A stretch of 64,000 nucleotides of DNA from HXMU1420-13 sp963691715. Lineage in GTDB: Bacteria; Bacteroidota; Rhodothermia; Balneolales; Balneolaceae. Position 1 is the first letter of the stretch; each line of letters opens with the position of its first letter. The stretch covers positions 1,860,001 to 1,924,000 of the forward strand of contig OY829281.1 in the NCBI GenBank assembly GCA_963691715.1. Reading direction: 5' to 3'. Positions 1 through 9,198 of this stretch are shown here, piece after piece. The translations under genes and the position numbers were made by a program. The notes beneath the pieces are model-generated. The model was not told where the DNA came from. It ran no database searches and saw only the letters and a program-made list of their open reading frames with translations.

Positions 1-499
1 TCCAACTCCATACCGCAACTGGGAAATTAAACGCTGAAATTATTCCCACAATCCCAAGTGGATGCCATTGCTCATACATTCTATGATCAGGACGCTCACT
101 ATGCATGGTTAATCCATATAATTGTCTACTCAATCCAACCGCAAAATCGCAGATATCTATCATTTCTTGTACTTCACCGAGTCCTTCTTGGTGAATTTTA
201 CCCATTTCGTAGGTTACTAATTTACCTAAAGGTTCTTTAAATTCGCGCAGTTTTTGACCTATTTGGCGTACAATTTCACCACGTTGAGGTGCTGGCATTG
301 TTCTCCATACCAGAAAAGCTTCCTCTGCTTTTTCTATCACCATGTCATATTGTTCGCGAGTAGTTATACTCACATTTGCAATTTTCTTACCATCTACTGG
401 CGTGAAACTTGGTATCACTTCTTTACTTTCAAAGTTCTGTAAGCCTGTGCTTGTTCCCGCATTAACTCCTTCTATGCCAAGCTTTTTTAAAAAATCCAT
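1..499 (-). CDS. Aldehyde dehydrogenase, ALDH7 family (5' part only)
   Basis: The first 166 codons of a gene that runs off the left edge. It begins MDFLKKLGIEGVNAG and contains PAPQRGEIVRQIG, YEMGKI, GEVQEMIDICDFAVGLSRQ and ISAFNFPVAVWSW. These blocks match the N-terminal NAD-binding part of ALDH7A1/AmaB enzymes, which oxidise alpha-aminoadipic semialdehyde in lysine catabolism. The catalytic cysteine lies in the missing part, so activity cannot be judged. The ATG at 499 is the first in frame and has no clear Shine-Dalgarno. It is transcribed away from the methyltransferase gene across a 98-bp gap. Family assignment is firm; the exact substrate is inferred. Confidence 0.88.
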   Translation of the reverse strand, partial: MDFLKKLGIEGVNAGTSTGLQNFESKEVIPSFTPVDGKKIANVSITTREQYDMVIEKAEEAFLVWRTMPAPQRGEIVRQIGQKLREFKEPLGKLVTYEMGKIHQEGLGEVQEMIDICDFAVGLSRQLYGLTMHSERPDHRMYEQWHPLGIVGIISAFNFPVAVWSW

Positions 500-597
500 T
501 CAGTTTATTTTATTCATTGGTACATTAGCTATACAAAGATAGTTATTTCAACAATTGTTTTGTTCTTTTTTATAAACCCAGTTATTCATTTTTTAAA

Positions 598-1362
598 ATG
601 AGACCAAGCTCACAAGCCCATATCTCTTTAATAAGGAAATTAAAACATCGTAAATACCGAGATAAAGAACATCGATTCTTAATCGAAGGTAAGCGAACGG
701 TATTACAAGTTTTAAACAATAAGATTCTACATGTAGAGTCTATTCATATTAATGCTAATCAACTAAATGAGTTTGATGACATCAAAGGAAATTTATTTTC
801 ACTTGATTCAACAATTTTTGATTCATTATCCAATACAGAAACACCTCAAGGAATAATTGCTATAGGCATAATTCCAGAATCTGTATTGTTAAACAAATTA
901 GTACATAGTTCTGGAATTATTGTTGCCACTGATGCACTTCAAGATCCTGGAAATATGGGAACCATCATTCGGTCATCGGCTTGGTATGGAACATCAGCTT
1001 TACTAGTTGGATCAGGTTCTGTGGATATTTATAACCCAAAAGTGGTTCGAAGTACTGCTGGAGCAACAGGAGTTATCCCAACACTTTCTTGTACATTATC
1101 AGAAACATTACCATTATTTGAACTGAATGGATGGGACATCCTACTTTTAGATAATAATGAAGGTGCACAATCTCTTGTAAATCATACCATAAAAAACAAA
1201 ACAGTGATTATCGTGGGTAATGAAGCAAATGGAATTTCAGATGTGCTTAAACAAGAATCGTTTAAACGAGTATTTCTACCTTCTAAAGCAGCAAATATGC
1301 AGGTAGAAAGTTTAAATGCAGGAGTTGCGCTAAGTATTGCTCTCGCGATTTTGGATAAATAA
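598..1362 (+). CDS. TrmH/SpoU-family RNA 2'-O-methyltransferase
   Basis: A 254-residue SpoU-class methyltransferase. The three family motifs are present: DPGNMGTIIRSSAWYG (motif 1, N-G-R), VGNEANGIS (motif 2) and MQVESLNAGVAL (motif 3), which form the trefoil-knot SAM site at the C-terminal half. The N-terminal 90 residues look like the RNA-binding substrate domain, with HISLIRKLKHRKYRDKEHRF near the start. Such proteins methylate ribose in 23S rRNA or tRNA in the cytoplasm. The target (RlmB-like or another) cannot be decided here. The ATG at 598 has an A/T-rich leader and a TTTTATAAACCCA element ending 17 bp upstream. Confidence 0.88.
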   Translation: MRPSSQAHISLIRKLKHRKYRDKEHRFLIEGKRTVLQVLNNKILHVESIHINANQLNEFDDIKGNLFSLDSTIFDSLSNTETPQGIIAIGIIPESVLLNKLVHSSGIIVATDALQDPGNMGTIIRSSAWYGTSALLVGSGSVDIYNPKVVRSTAGATGVIPTLSCTLSETLPLFELNGWDILLLDNNEGAQSLVNHTIKNKTVIIVGNEANGISDVLKQESFKRVFLPSKAANMQVESLNAGVALSIALAILDK

Positions 1363-1527
1363 TTAATGATCGCATGCACATTGTACAAGTATGTAAACTT
1401 TTTAATAAAAATTAAGAATAGTTATCCACACCCATTGCATCTGGACGTGGCTTTGATTTAATTCACAACGTTCTTTTACATCATCTACAACAATTTGGCG
1501 GTTACGCTTTTATAAACCCATTTGCCC

Positions 1528-2859
1528 ATGCCGAGAAAGAAATCGAAGAAAATCTTTGTACTCGACACCTCAGTTCTTTTATATGATTATGAAGCAGTAA
1601 GAAATTTTGAAAAAAATGACGTTGCAATACCTATTACGGTCTTGGAAGAGATTGATACCTTCAAAAAAGGTAATACTGTAACGAATTTACATGCCCGAGA
1701 ATTTATTCGTTATCTGGATGGAATTTCTGACGCAAATCTTCTTCAAAATTGGATTCCTTTAAACGGTCGAAGTCATGGAAAACTAAAAGTTATCAGTAAT
1801 AGCGGAGATCATGTGGATGCTAATAAAGTATTTGGCTCAAAAAAAAATGACCATGAAATACTAAACGCAGCACTGCGTCTTAAATCAGAAAATCCCACCG
1901 GAAAAGTAATTTTAGTTTCAAAAGATATCAATCTTCGCCTTAAGGCACGGGCGTTAAATATTGATGCTGAGGACTATGAAACCGTTCGGGTTAAAAACAT
2001 AGAAAAGCTCTATAAAGGAAAAACTGAGCTTACTCTCGAAGACCCTTCCATCATAAGTAAATTTTATGAGAAGAATAAAATTCGACCAAAAGAGCTTATG
2101 GAATACCAGCCACCCTGTAATCATTACTATGTAATGAAAAGCCATGGTTCTTCTGCTTTAGGGTTTTATAACTCAAAATCCAAGTATATAGAGGGTATTG
2201 AAACATTAAATGCGTATGGAATTATTCCACGAAATGCAGAACAAAATTTTGCACTTCACATGCTAATGAAACCTGAAATTAAACTTTGTACCGTTACAGG
2301 ATCTGCAGGAACAGGAAAAACATTGCTTGCTTTAGCTAGTGCCTTAGAACAAAGAAGTGATTTTAAACAAATTTATCTTGCCAGACCTATTGTGCCGTTA
2401 AGTAACAGGGATATTGGATACTTACCTGGTGATGCTAATCAAAAAATTGATCCTTACATGCAGCCTTTGTGGGATAATCTTAGTTTTATTAAAAATCAGT
2501 TTAAAGAAACTAGTAAACAGCACAAAAAAATTGATGAGATGGTTCAAACGGAAAAATTACGAATCGTACCGTTAGCTTACATTAGAGGCCGTAGTTTATC
2601 AAATGTTATTTTCATCGTAGATGAAGCTCAAAATTTAACTCCTCATGAAATAAAAACCATCATTACTCGGGCTGGTCAAAATACTAAAATCATCTTTACT
2701 GGAGATATTTTTCAAATTGATACACCTTATCTGGATGCCGAAAGTAATGGCCTCTCCTACTTAGTGGATAGGTTACACGATAATCCTATATATGCACATG
2801 TAAATCTTGAAAGAGGCGAGCGTTCAGAACTCGCAAATATTGCAAGCAAGCTGTTATAA
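1528..2859 (+). CDS. PIN domain plus PhoH-family ATPase
   Basis: Two domains. Residues 1 to about 150 form a PIN-like nuclease domain, opening FVLDTSVLLYDYEA with an early acidic residue. The C-terminal half is a PhoH ATPase with Walker A TGSAGTGKTLLALA and Walker B-like IFIVDEAQN, followed by TGDIFQIDTPYL. This PIN-PhoH fusion (YlaK/PhoH2 type) is widespread and is thought to be an RNA-acting ATPase with ribonuclease activity. The ATG at 1528 is preferred to an in-frame TTG two codons upstream. It is read in the same direction as the methyltransferase, 165 bp downstream, and converges on the peptidase gene. Confidence 0.9.
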   Translation: MPRKKSKKIFVLDTSVLLYDYEAVRNFEKNDVAIPITVLEEIDTFKKGNTVTNLHAREFIRYLDGISDANLLQNWIPLNGRSHGKLKVISNSGDHVDANKVFGSKKNDHEILNAALRLKSENPTGKVILVSKDINLRLKARALNIDAEDYETVRVKNIEKLYKGKTELTLEDPSIISKFYEKNKIRPKELMEYQPPCNHYYVMKSHGSSALGFYNSKSKYIEGIETLNAYGIIPRNAEQNFALHMLMKPEIKLCTVTGSAGTGKTLLALASALEQRSDFKQIYLARPIVPLSNRDIGYLPGDANQKIDPYMQPLWDNLSFIKNQFKETSKQHKKIDEMVQTEKLRIVPLAYIRGRSLSNVIFIVDEAQNLTPHEIKTIITRAGQNTKIIFTGDIFQIDTPYLDAESNGLSYLVDRLHDNPIYAHVNLERGERSELANIASKLL

Positions 2860-2879
2860 CCGCTTATACTTTGGCTACT

Positions 2880-2915
2880 CAAGGAATCTGATGTAATGAG
2901 CATACAGATTCCTTG
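2880..2915. terminator. Hairpin between convergent genes
   Basis: CAAGGAATCTG at 2880-2890 pairs perfectly with CAGATTCCTTG at 2905-2915 around a 14-nt loop. It sits in the 68-bp gap between two convergent genes, where a bidirectional terminator is expected. No T-tract follows on either strand, so the terminator function is inferred from position and stem. Confidence 0.6.
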
Positions 2916-2927
2916 AATAACAATACA

Positions 2928-5192
2928 TTAATTTGAAAAAGAATATTGCTCCAAATATGTTTGAGCGTGCTCTGGCATAAGATTCTTGACAAGATATCTA
3001 GTTCTTATTTTTTGATAATGTGCACCATGTGAACCACGTATACCATGCCTATTTCCAGGATAAAACATAACATCAAAATCCTTATCCGCTAGAATCAAAG
3101 CATTTATAAGCATGATTGAATTTTGTGGATGTACGTTATTATCAATAGTGCCGTGGATTATCATCAATTTTCCTTGTAATTGTTCGGCATAAGTCATTGC
3201 TGAGCCTTCATCGTAGCCTATTTTATTTCTTTGCGGAGTATCCATATATCGTTCAGTGTAAATGGTATCGTAGCTTCTCCAATCAGATACAGGAGCTCCA
3301 GAAACGCCAACGTGGAACAGCTCTGGATAACGAAGCATTAATAAAGCTGTAGCATAACCACCATAAGAATGGCCATAAACCCCCACCTTACTTTCATCTG
3401 CATAGTCTCGCTTTGTAATTTCTTTAATAACCTGAGCATAATCATCAATTTCATAAGTTCCTAGTTTCCCATAATGCAAGGTTGCAAATGCTTTACCTCG
3501 ATTACCAGAACCCCGATAATTTGCACGTACTACAATGAATCCAAGTTGTGCCATCTGCTGATAACTATCTGCATTTTTGTAGGTACTGGTCACATCTTGA
3601 TAACCTGGCCCACCATAGAGCGGTAAAAGAACAGGATATTTTTTCGTTGGATCAAAATCTACGGGTTTATAAATAGTTGCTACCAAATCTTCTGATCCAT
3701 CAGCCGATTTGAATGTCATTAATTCAGGTTTCTCAAGATTATTCTTCTCAACCTCAGATACATCTGTATCTAATAATTGCTGTAGAAAAGTGCCATCCTT
3801 TTTATATAAATTCGATTCGTATGGAAATTCAAATCCTGTAAACAAATCGGTATAATAATCACCAGAAGCATTCATATTAATGGAATGGCGACCTGCTCTT
3901 TTAGATAATTGATGGGTATTATCTCCATCAAAATCTACAACATAAAAATGACTTTCTAGCCCCATATTGGTATATGCTGTATAATAAATTTTTTGATCTT
4001 CCTCATCTACATATACTATGCTTCCTACAGGTTTTTCACCCTCAGTGATTTGCTGCACTAGATGTCCATTAAAATTGTAATGATAAATATGATTAAACCC
4101 ATCAACTTCTGAGGTCCAAATAAAGGATTCATTATTTGCTAATTGGATAAAGTTATCATGTAAATTGATATATGCGTCTTCTCTTTCTTCCAAAATAATT
4201 CTCGTAGTTTTGGTACTTAACGAATATGAAAGCAACTCAAGATGATTTTGCTGCCGATTAAGTCTGCGAAATGTCAACTCTGTTCCATCCTGTTTCCAAA
4301 TTGGCCGAACAATGTAATTATCTGCATTACTATTTGTGGGTACTTCTTCAATATCTCCTGTCTCTAAATCTACAATAAATAGTTTAAGTGTTGGGTTCTC
4401 TTCCCCAGCTTTAGGATATCGCATTAATTCTAACCCTGTTTCAAATTCTAATTCATGAATTACCGGATATTGGAACACATGCGTTTCATTGTATTGTAAA
4501 TATGCAATTTTAGAATCATCAGGTGAAAACCAATAAGCATCACGTTGATAAAATTCTTCTGGATACACCCAACTAGGTCTTCCATTCATTTGTTCTTCAC
4601 TTCCTACCGTTAACCTTCTCTCTTCTCCAGTTTTTGTATCCACTAAATAAAGATCATACCCTTTTACATGAGCAAATTTCGAATAATCATGTGAATAAGT
4701 ACCATTCCATAGCTGTGAAGCTTCCATATTTCTCATTAACTCGTCGGTATATTGTGCCCTCTCAACTTTAGGTTTAAATAATTTTCTAAGCTCTGAAGCT
4801 ATGGTATCGTAAATAAAGTCTATACCATTTACCGTAAAAAATAAGGCTTTGTCTTCCATTACAAAATCAAAGTCGACAAATGGATAGTTCGAAATAACAG
4901 TATCCATTAACATATTATATTGATCAATAATGCTATTTTTTGTGCGATTATTGAATAACCGAGTTTCTTTGTTTGTTTCTGGATTAACTTTATAAAATTC
5001 TATTCCATCATCTTCTTGACGGATGTTTAGATACCCCATATCACCTGGAAGCCATGGTAAACCTGATTGACCCTGATATTGAATAAAAGTGGGTTTATTC
5101 ATTGTATTGTAAAGGTCTATCCCAGTTAATTGTGCATGCACAATATTTGCAGTGAATAGTGCAAAAAGCAGAATACTATATTTTTTTCTCAT
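2928..5192 (-). CDS. Dipeptidyl-peptidase IV-type S9 serine peptidase, exported
   Basis: 754 residues, the usual DPP4 length. An N-terminal signal peptide (MRKKYSILLFALFTANIVHA) is followed by a DPPIV beta-propeller and a C-terminal alpha/beta-hydrolase domain. The catalytic triad is visible: Ser609 in GHSYGGY, Asp684 in IHGTIDNN and His716 in GNRHGI. The propeller carries the double-glutamate motif (YPEEFYQRDAYW) that anchors the substrate N-terminus in DPP4. The enzyme would remove X-Pro dipeptides from peptides in the periplasm or at the cell surface. It stands alone, divergent from the amidotransferase gene. Confidence 0.92.
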   Translation of the reverse strand: MRKKYSILLFALFTANIVHAQLTGIDLYNTMNKPTFIQYQGQSGLPWLPGDMGYLNIRQEDDGIEFYKVNPETNKETRLFNNRTKNSIIDQYNMLMDTVISNYPFVDFDFVMEDKALFFTVNGIDFIYDTIASELRKLFKPKVERAQYTDELMRNMEASQLWNGTYSHDYSKFAHVKGYDLYLVDTKTGEERRLTVGSEEQMNGRPSWVYPEEFYQRDAYWFSPDDSKIAYLQYNETHVFQYPVIHELEFETGLELMRYPKAGEENPTLKLFIVDLETGDIEEVPTNSNADNYIVRPIWKQDGTELTFRRLNRQQNHLELLSYSLSTKTTRIILEEREDAYINLHDNFIQLANNESFIWTSEVDGFNHIYHYNFNGHLVQQITEGEKPVGSIVYVDEEDQKIYYTAYTNMGLESHFYVVDFDGDNTHQLSKRAGRHSINMNASGDYYTDLFTGFEFPYESNLYKKDGTFLQQLLDTDVSEVEKNNLEKPELMTFKSADGSEDLVATIYKPVDFDPTKKYPVLLPLYGGPGYQDVTSTYKNADSYQQMAQLGFIVVRANYRGSGNRGKAFATLHYGKLGTYEIDDYAQVIKEITKRDYADESKVGVYGHSYGGYATALLMLRYPELFHVGVSGAPVSDWRSYDTIYTERYMDTPQRNKIGYDEGSAMTYAEQLQGKLMIIHGTIDNNVHPQNSIMLINALILADKDFDVMFYPGNRHGIRGSHGAHYQKIRTRYLVKNLMPEHAQTYLEQYSFSN

Positions 5193-5294
5193 TGTAAGTA
5201 AAGCGATAAATTAATAATCTGTTGAAGATAGGTGATGCACACGCAACAATGAAATTTTGTTCGTTAAAGCGTGTTTTGGTTTATATTTACTGCA

Positions 5295-6027
5295 ATGAAA
5301 CCTTTTTTGTTATTACAACACCGCTATTTAGATGAGGCATCACATAATGAATACGATGCAGTGATTAAGTATTCTGGGCTAAGCCGTAATTTTATTAAAA
5401 GAATTCGATTAGAAAAAAATCCCATAGGAACCATAAATCTAGATGAATACAGCGGAATAATTCTAGGTGGTGGTCCCGCTAATGTAAGTGATAAACCCTC
5501 TGAAAAAAGACCTGAACAACTTAGATTTGAAAAGGAATTAGAGGATCTTTACAACTTAGTTTTTAGCACAGATTCCCCATTCCTTGGCATGTGTTACGGA
5601 ATGGGATCTATCACGAAGTACTTAAAAGGGAATATTTCGAAAGAGACATTTAATGAACCGATGGGAGCCGTCACTATTTTTTTGAATGAAGATGAAAAAA
5701 GATCCTATTCTAATGGGTATCCCTACACAATTCCGTGCTTTAATTGGACACAAAGAATCCTGTATCTCGCCTCCTGATGATTGTGTTATTTTAGCAAGTT
5801 CAAAAGAATGTCCATTTCATATGATCAGAGCTAAGCAAAACATTTATGCCACACAATTTCATCCAGAATTGGATGTTGAAGGAATTATACTAAGAATAGG
5901 CGCCTACAAAAATCATGGATACTTTAACCCTGAAGAGGCAGAAGCGTTAATTAGATCTCTAAAGCATGAAAAGATTATATATCCTCAAATAATCCTTAAA
6001 AATTTCATCAATAGATATTCAAGTTAG
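5295..6027 (+). pseudogene. Class I glutamine amidotransferase, frameshifted
   Basis: Two overlapping frames together make one class I (GMP-synthase-like) glutamine amidotransferase of about 244 residues. The first frame carries IILGGGPANVSD and the nucleophile Cys100 in FLGMCYGMG. The second carries ATQFHPELDVEG with the catalytic His and Glu. Reading switches frame at the A6 run 5695-5700: with five A's, the protein reads NEDEKDPILMGIP and stays open to the end. The nearby T7 run is excluded because changing it leads straight to a stop codon. The ATG at 5295 is preferred to an upstream in-frame GTG. It lacks a synthetase domain, so it is a stand-alone amidotransferase or peptidase-like member. 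Either a sequencing error or a real broken gene. Confidence 0.82.
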
Positions 6028-6128
6028 TTCTTTGACCCAAAAATAATAACTGTTGTGCGTTTGTCACTTAAATCGAGAAAAGAGATTATTACCTAGTTTT
6101 TTTAACATCAATTCTTTTTTTACGAACA

Positions 6129-6935
6129 CTAATTGAGGGTTACAATTTCCATACGATTAATTTTTCTACCTAAAAACCTTTTCGCTAATTCATGAAATCG
6201 CTGTGGTTGATCACTTACAAAACACTCAAAACTCCCCCCATTTTTATTTTCAATCTGGAGATTTTTTAATGTGTTGAATGCTGATTCTGCGATTGATTCT
6301 GCTGAATCAATAATATAAATATGATCATCATTAAAGAACGCTCGAATTGTGGATTTAAATAGCGGGTAATGTGTACACCCTAAAATTAAAGAATCGATAT
6401 CAGTCATTTTAAATTCTGATAAATATTCTTCAATAGTTTTTTTTGCTATATCATTATCAATCCATCCTTCTTCTGCTAAAGGCACAAGCATTGGGCATGC
6501 TTTTTGAACAATTTCGATTGTTCTATCAAATTCATTGATGGCTTTTTTATACGCATTAGAACGCACAGTCGCTAGTGTTCCAATTACACCTACTTTATTA
6601 TTTCTCTGATGATCTACCGCCATTACTGCTCCCGCTGAAATCACATCTAAAACTGGAATATTTCCTGCTAATTCAGAAATTTCTTTTTTTGCTGAAGCAG
6701 AAACAGTATTACAAGCAATGAGAATTATTTTAACCCCTTTTTTTAATAAAAATTTGGTGATTTCTAGCGCATATGAACGTACTACCTTTTCAGACTTAAT
6801 ACCGTAGGGAACACGAGCAGTATCGCCAAAATATATGATATCTTCGGCTGGTAACGCCTTCATTACTGCTTTAGCAACGGTAAGACCGCCAATGCCTGAA
6901 TCAAAAATTCCTATGGGAGCTGTGTTATTTTTCAA
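6129..6935 (-). CDS. murI: Glutamate racemase
   Basis: Interconverts L- and D-glutamate for peptidoglycan in the cytoplasm. The N-terminal PIGIFDSGIGGLTV and FGDTARVPYG blocks are diagnostic, and both catalytic cysteines are present (LIACNTVSASA and LILGCTHYPLF). I choose the TTG at 6935, giving MKNNTAPIGIFDSG, which matches the short N-termini of the family. The reading frame is open to a TTG at 6998, which would add 21 residues, leave only 15 bp before the divergent receptor gene, and put an AGAAGGAG sequence directly against the start codon. The start is therefore uncertain; the function is not. Confidence 0.9.
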   Translation of the reverse strand: MKNNTAPIGIFDSGIGGLTVAKAVMKALPAEDIIYFGDTARVPYGIKSEKVVRSYALEITKFLLKKGVKIILIACNTVSASAKKEISELAGNIPVLDVISAGAVMAVDHQRNNKVGVIGTLATVRSNAYKKAINEFDRTIEIVQKACPMLVPLAEEGWIDNDIAKKTIEEYLSEFKMTDIDSLILGCTHYPLFKSTIRAFFNDDHIYIIDSAESIAESAFNTLKNLQIENKNGGSFECFVSDQPQRFHELAKRFLGRKINRMEIVTLN

Positions 6936-7013
6936 TACTTTTATGAGAACTATTTTTAATAAAGGAATGTATTGATTTCCTGATTCTTTATTCAACAACT
7001 CCTTCTATTTCCA

Positions 7014-9095
7014 ATGCGGATTTTATTTTCATCTTTTCTATTCATTATTCTTCCACATCTATTGGTTGCCCAATCTACTATCGATACGGTTAACATAGAT
7101 ATTAATGAGATTATCGTTATTGGATATGAAACAAATAGAAATATATTAGAAACTCCTGTGAGTGTGGCTACTGTGAATCCTGAAACTGTAAATAAATTAG
7201 ATGCATCTAGTTTATTGTTTGGGATGAATAGCATCGCTGGGGTTGTTATGGAAGAACGAGCCACTGGAAGTTATAGACTAGCTATAAGAGGAAGTTCCTT
7301 ACGCTCGCCATATGGAATTAGAAATGTTAAAGTATATTGGAATGGAATACCATATACGGAACCTTCCGGGAGTACATTTTTAAATCTATTGGATGTTTCG
7401 AACATGCAATCTTTGGAAATAATCAAAGGGCCGGCAGGTAGTTTATTTGGCGCCGGAAATGGTGGCGTAATCCACATTGAAAGCACACCACCCTTTTTGC
7501 ACGATCAGATTACAAGTTCATTTTCAGTGGGTTCATTTGGAAGCTGGTCAACAAGGCTATCTGCCCATAATCATTTTGATAATGGATTATTATCTTTCAA
7601 ATATGCCACTCAAACCACCGATGGCTACCGCGATCAATCATTTTTGGATCGACACGTTTTCGAAATTACTGGCACCAATGAATACATTAAGGACAGGGAA
7701 CTCAGTGCCTCTGTACTATATTCTGAATTAAATTATGGAATTCCTGGTGGCCTTAATGCCGACCAATTTGCATTCGATCCAACCCAAGCACGCCCAGGAA
7801 ACTCATTTGCTTTAGGAAGTGTAGATGCCAATGCAAGTATCATACAAGAGGCTCTTATTTTTGGTATTACTCATGATGCCACGGTTAATAATCGGTGGGT
7901 TAATTCTTCGTCTATATTCGGCAACTTTAGTGATTTCCAAAACCCTTTTATCTTTGATTATAAAATCGATAGAAGAAAAAGTGGTGGATTTAGAACTGTT
8001 TTCAAGTATGATCTCAATATGGGTAAACAACATGCTGAGATAAATTTTGGTACAGAATATCAAGCTTCTAGCTATTCCTCTAGGAATTTTAAAAATGATA
8101 CTTCTAAGATTGGATCACTTAATTTTGATGATCTTTTGAAAGTTCAACATTTAACGAGCTTTGCTTCTTTAACTCTCGATTTGAAACATGGGTGGATCAT
8201 TAACAGCGGTTTAAGTTTCAATCTTGTGGGGTATGAAATTAATCGATTATTTACTGCCCAAGACAACGATGTTACTGGAAAAGTTGGTATTGATTTTGAT
8301 CCTCAAGTTATACCACGGTTATCGATCGCAAAAAATTTGAATGACCGTATGATAATGTTTTCAGGCTTCGGATATGGATTTTCCCCTCCAACAATAGAAG
8401 AAATTCGCACGAATGAAGGAAGTATTAATCAAGATCTGCAGCCAGAAATTGGATTTAATATTGAATATGGAATTCGTGGATATGCCTTTAAGGGTAAATG
8501 GGGGTTTGATTTCACCACGTTCTACTACCGCCTCAAAGATAGCATTGTACAACAACAATCCGATCGTGGAACAACGCTGTTCAGAAATGCTGGCAGTACA
8601 AATCAGTTAGGCGTAGAAATCAATTCTGATCTTATCTTAGTTGATCATCCAAAAAGCTTTATAAAACGACTGGAGTGGAATGTAGCCTACACATTGAATC
8701 ATTTTAAATTTGATTCTTACCTCACCAATGATGGTGATTTTAGTGGAAATGATTTAACAGGCGTTGCACCACATATTGTACTCAACATGATTTCAATCTC
8801 CGAAAGAGATGGGTTTTATGCTACGCTTTCCCATCGATTTAATGATAAGATCCCGCTAGAGGATGATAATTCAATGTATTCTGAATCTTATCACCTTGTT
8901 CAGACTAAATTTGGCTGGAAGGGTACAATCCTGAATAATTTGGATGCGAATTTTGGATTTGGGATAGATAATCTTCTCAATGAAACATACAGTCGAGGAT
9001 TCGATATCAATGCCTTTGGGGGTCGCTATTTTCAACCAGCTCCAGAAAGAAACTGGTTCTTAACATTCTCCATCAACTATAAATTAGGCTATTAA
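7014..9095 (+). CDS. TonB-dependent outer-membrane receptor
   Basis: 693 residues with a signal peptide (MRILFSSFLFIILPHLLVAQ), a TonB-box-like stretch (NEIIVIGYE) right after it, a plug domain (about residues 40-160, with ERATGSYRLAIRGSSLR, GIPYTEPSG and EIIKGPAGSLFGAGNGGVI) and a long beta-barrel ending in aromatic FSINYKLGY. The plug signatures match siderophore or vitamin-type receptors rather than SusC-type receptors, because there is no carboxypeptidase-like N-terminal domain. The ligand cannot be read from sequence and no transporter genes lie beside it. Its start is close to the divergent murI gene, so they may share a promoter region. Confidence 0.9.
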   Translation: MRILFSSFLFIILPHLLVAQSTIDTVNIDINEIIVIGYETNRNILETPVSVATVNPETVNKLDASSLLFGMNSIAGVVMEERATGSYRLAIRGSSLRSPYGIRNVKVYWNGIPYTEPSGSTFLNLLDVSNMQSLEIIKGPAGSLFGAGNGGVIHIESTPPFLHDQITSSFSVGSFGSWSTRLSAHNHFDNGLLSFKYATQTTDGYRDQSFLDRHVFEITGTNEYIKDRELSASVLYSELNYGIPGGLNADQFAFDPTQARPGNSFALGSVDANASIIQEALIFGITHDATVNNRWVNSSSIFGNFSDFQNPFIFDYKIDRRKSGGFRTVFKYDLNMGKQHAEINFGTEYQASSYSSRNFKNDTSKIGSLNFDDLLKVQHLTSFASLTLDLKHGWIINSGLSFNLVGYEINRLFTAQDNDVTGKVGIDFDPQVIPRLSIAKNLNDRMIMFSGFGYGFSPPTIEEIRTNEGSINQDLQPEIGFNIEYGIRGYAFKGKWGFDFTTFYYRLKDSIVQQQSDRGTTLFRNAGSTNQLGVEINSDLILVDHPKSFIKRLEWNVAYTLNHFKFDSYLTNDGDFSGNDLTGVAPHIVLNMISISERDGFYATLSHRFNDKIPLEDDNSMYSESYHLVQTKFGWKGTILNNLDANFGFGIDNLLNETYSRGFDINAFGGRYFQPAPERNWFLTFSINYKLGY

Positions 9096-9152
9096 GCAAT
9101 TCATATTTTTCAATGTCCCCAGTCCTTAATAATATCATTGCTCATTGAATAA

Positions 9153-9190
9153 TTCTTAATTGATAATTGAACCATTCTTATTTGATAATT
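9153..9190. repeat. Two tandem copies of a 22-bp AT-rich unit
   Basis: TTCTTAATTGATAATT at 9153 recurs as TTCTTATTTGATAATT at 9175, a 22-bp period with one mismatch over the core. The cores are near-palindromic (AATTGATAATT). They lie in the gap between the convergent receptor and lamin-tail genes. A related ACCATTCTTA plus palindrome occurs between asd and glyS near 16070-16102. Confidence 0.55.
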
Positions 9191-9198
9191 AAAAACCG

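Noticed and set aside
1422..1430. A perfect DnaA-box-like TTATCCACA between two genes
   Set aside because: A single 9-mer without further boxes, AT-rich unwinding region or dnaA/dnaN nearby is no evidence for an origin.
6992..7264. Minus-strand frame upstream of murI
   Set aside because: It lies antisense inside the signal peptide and plug of the TonB-dependent receptor, which has strong family motifs.
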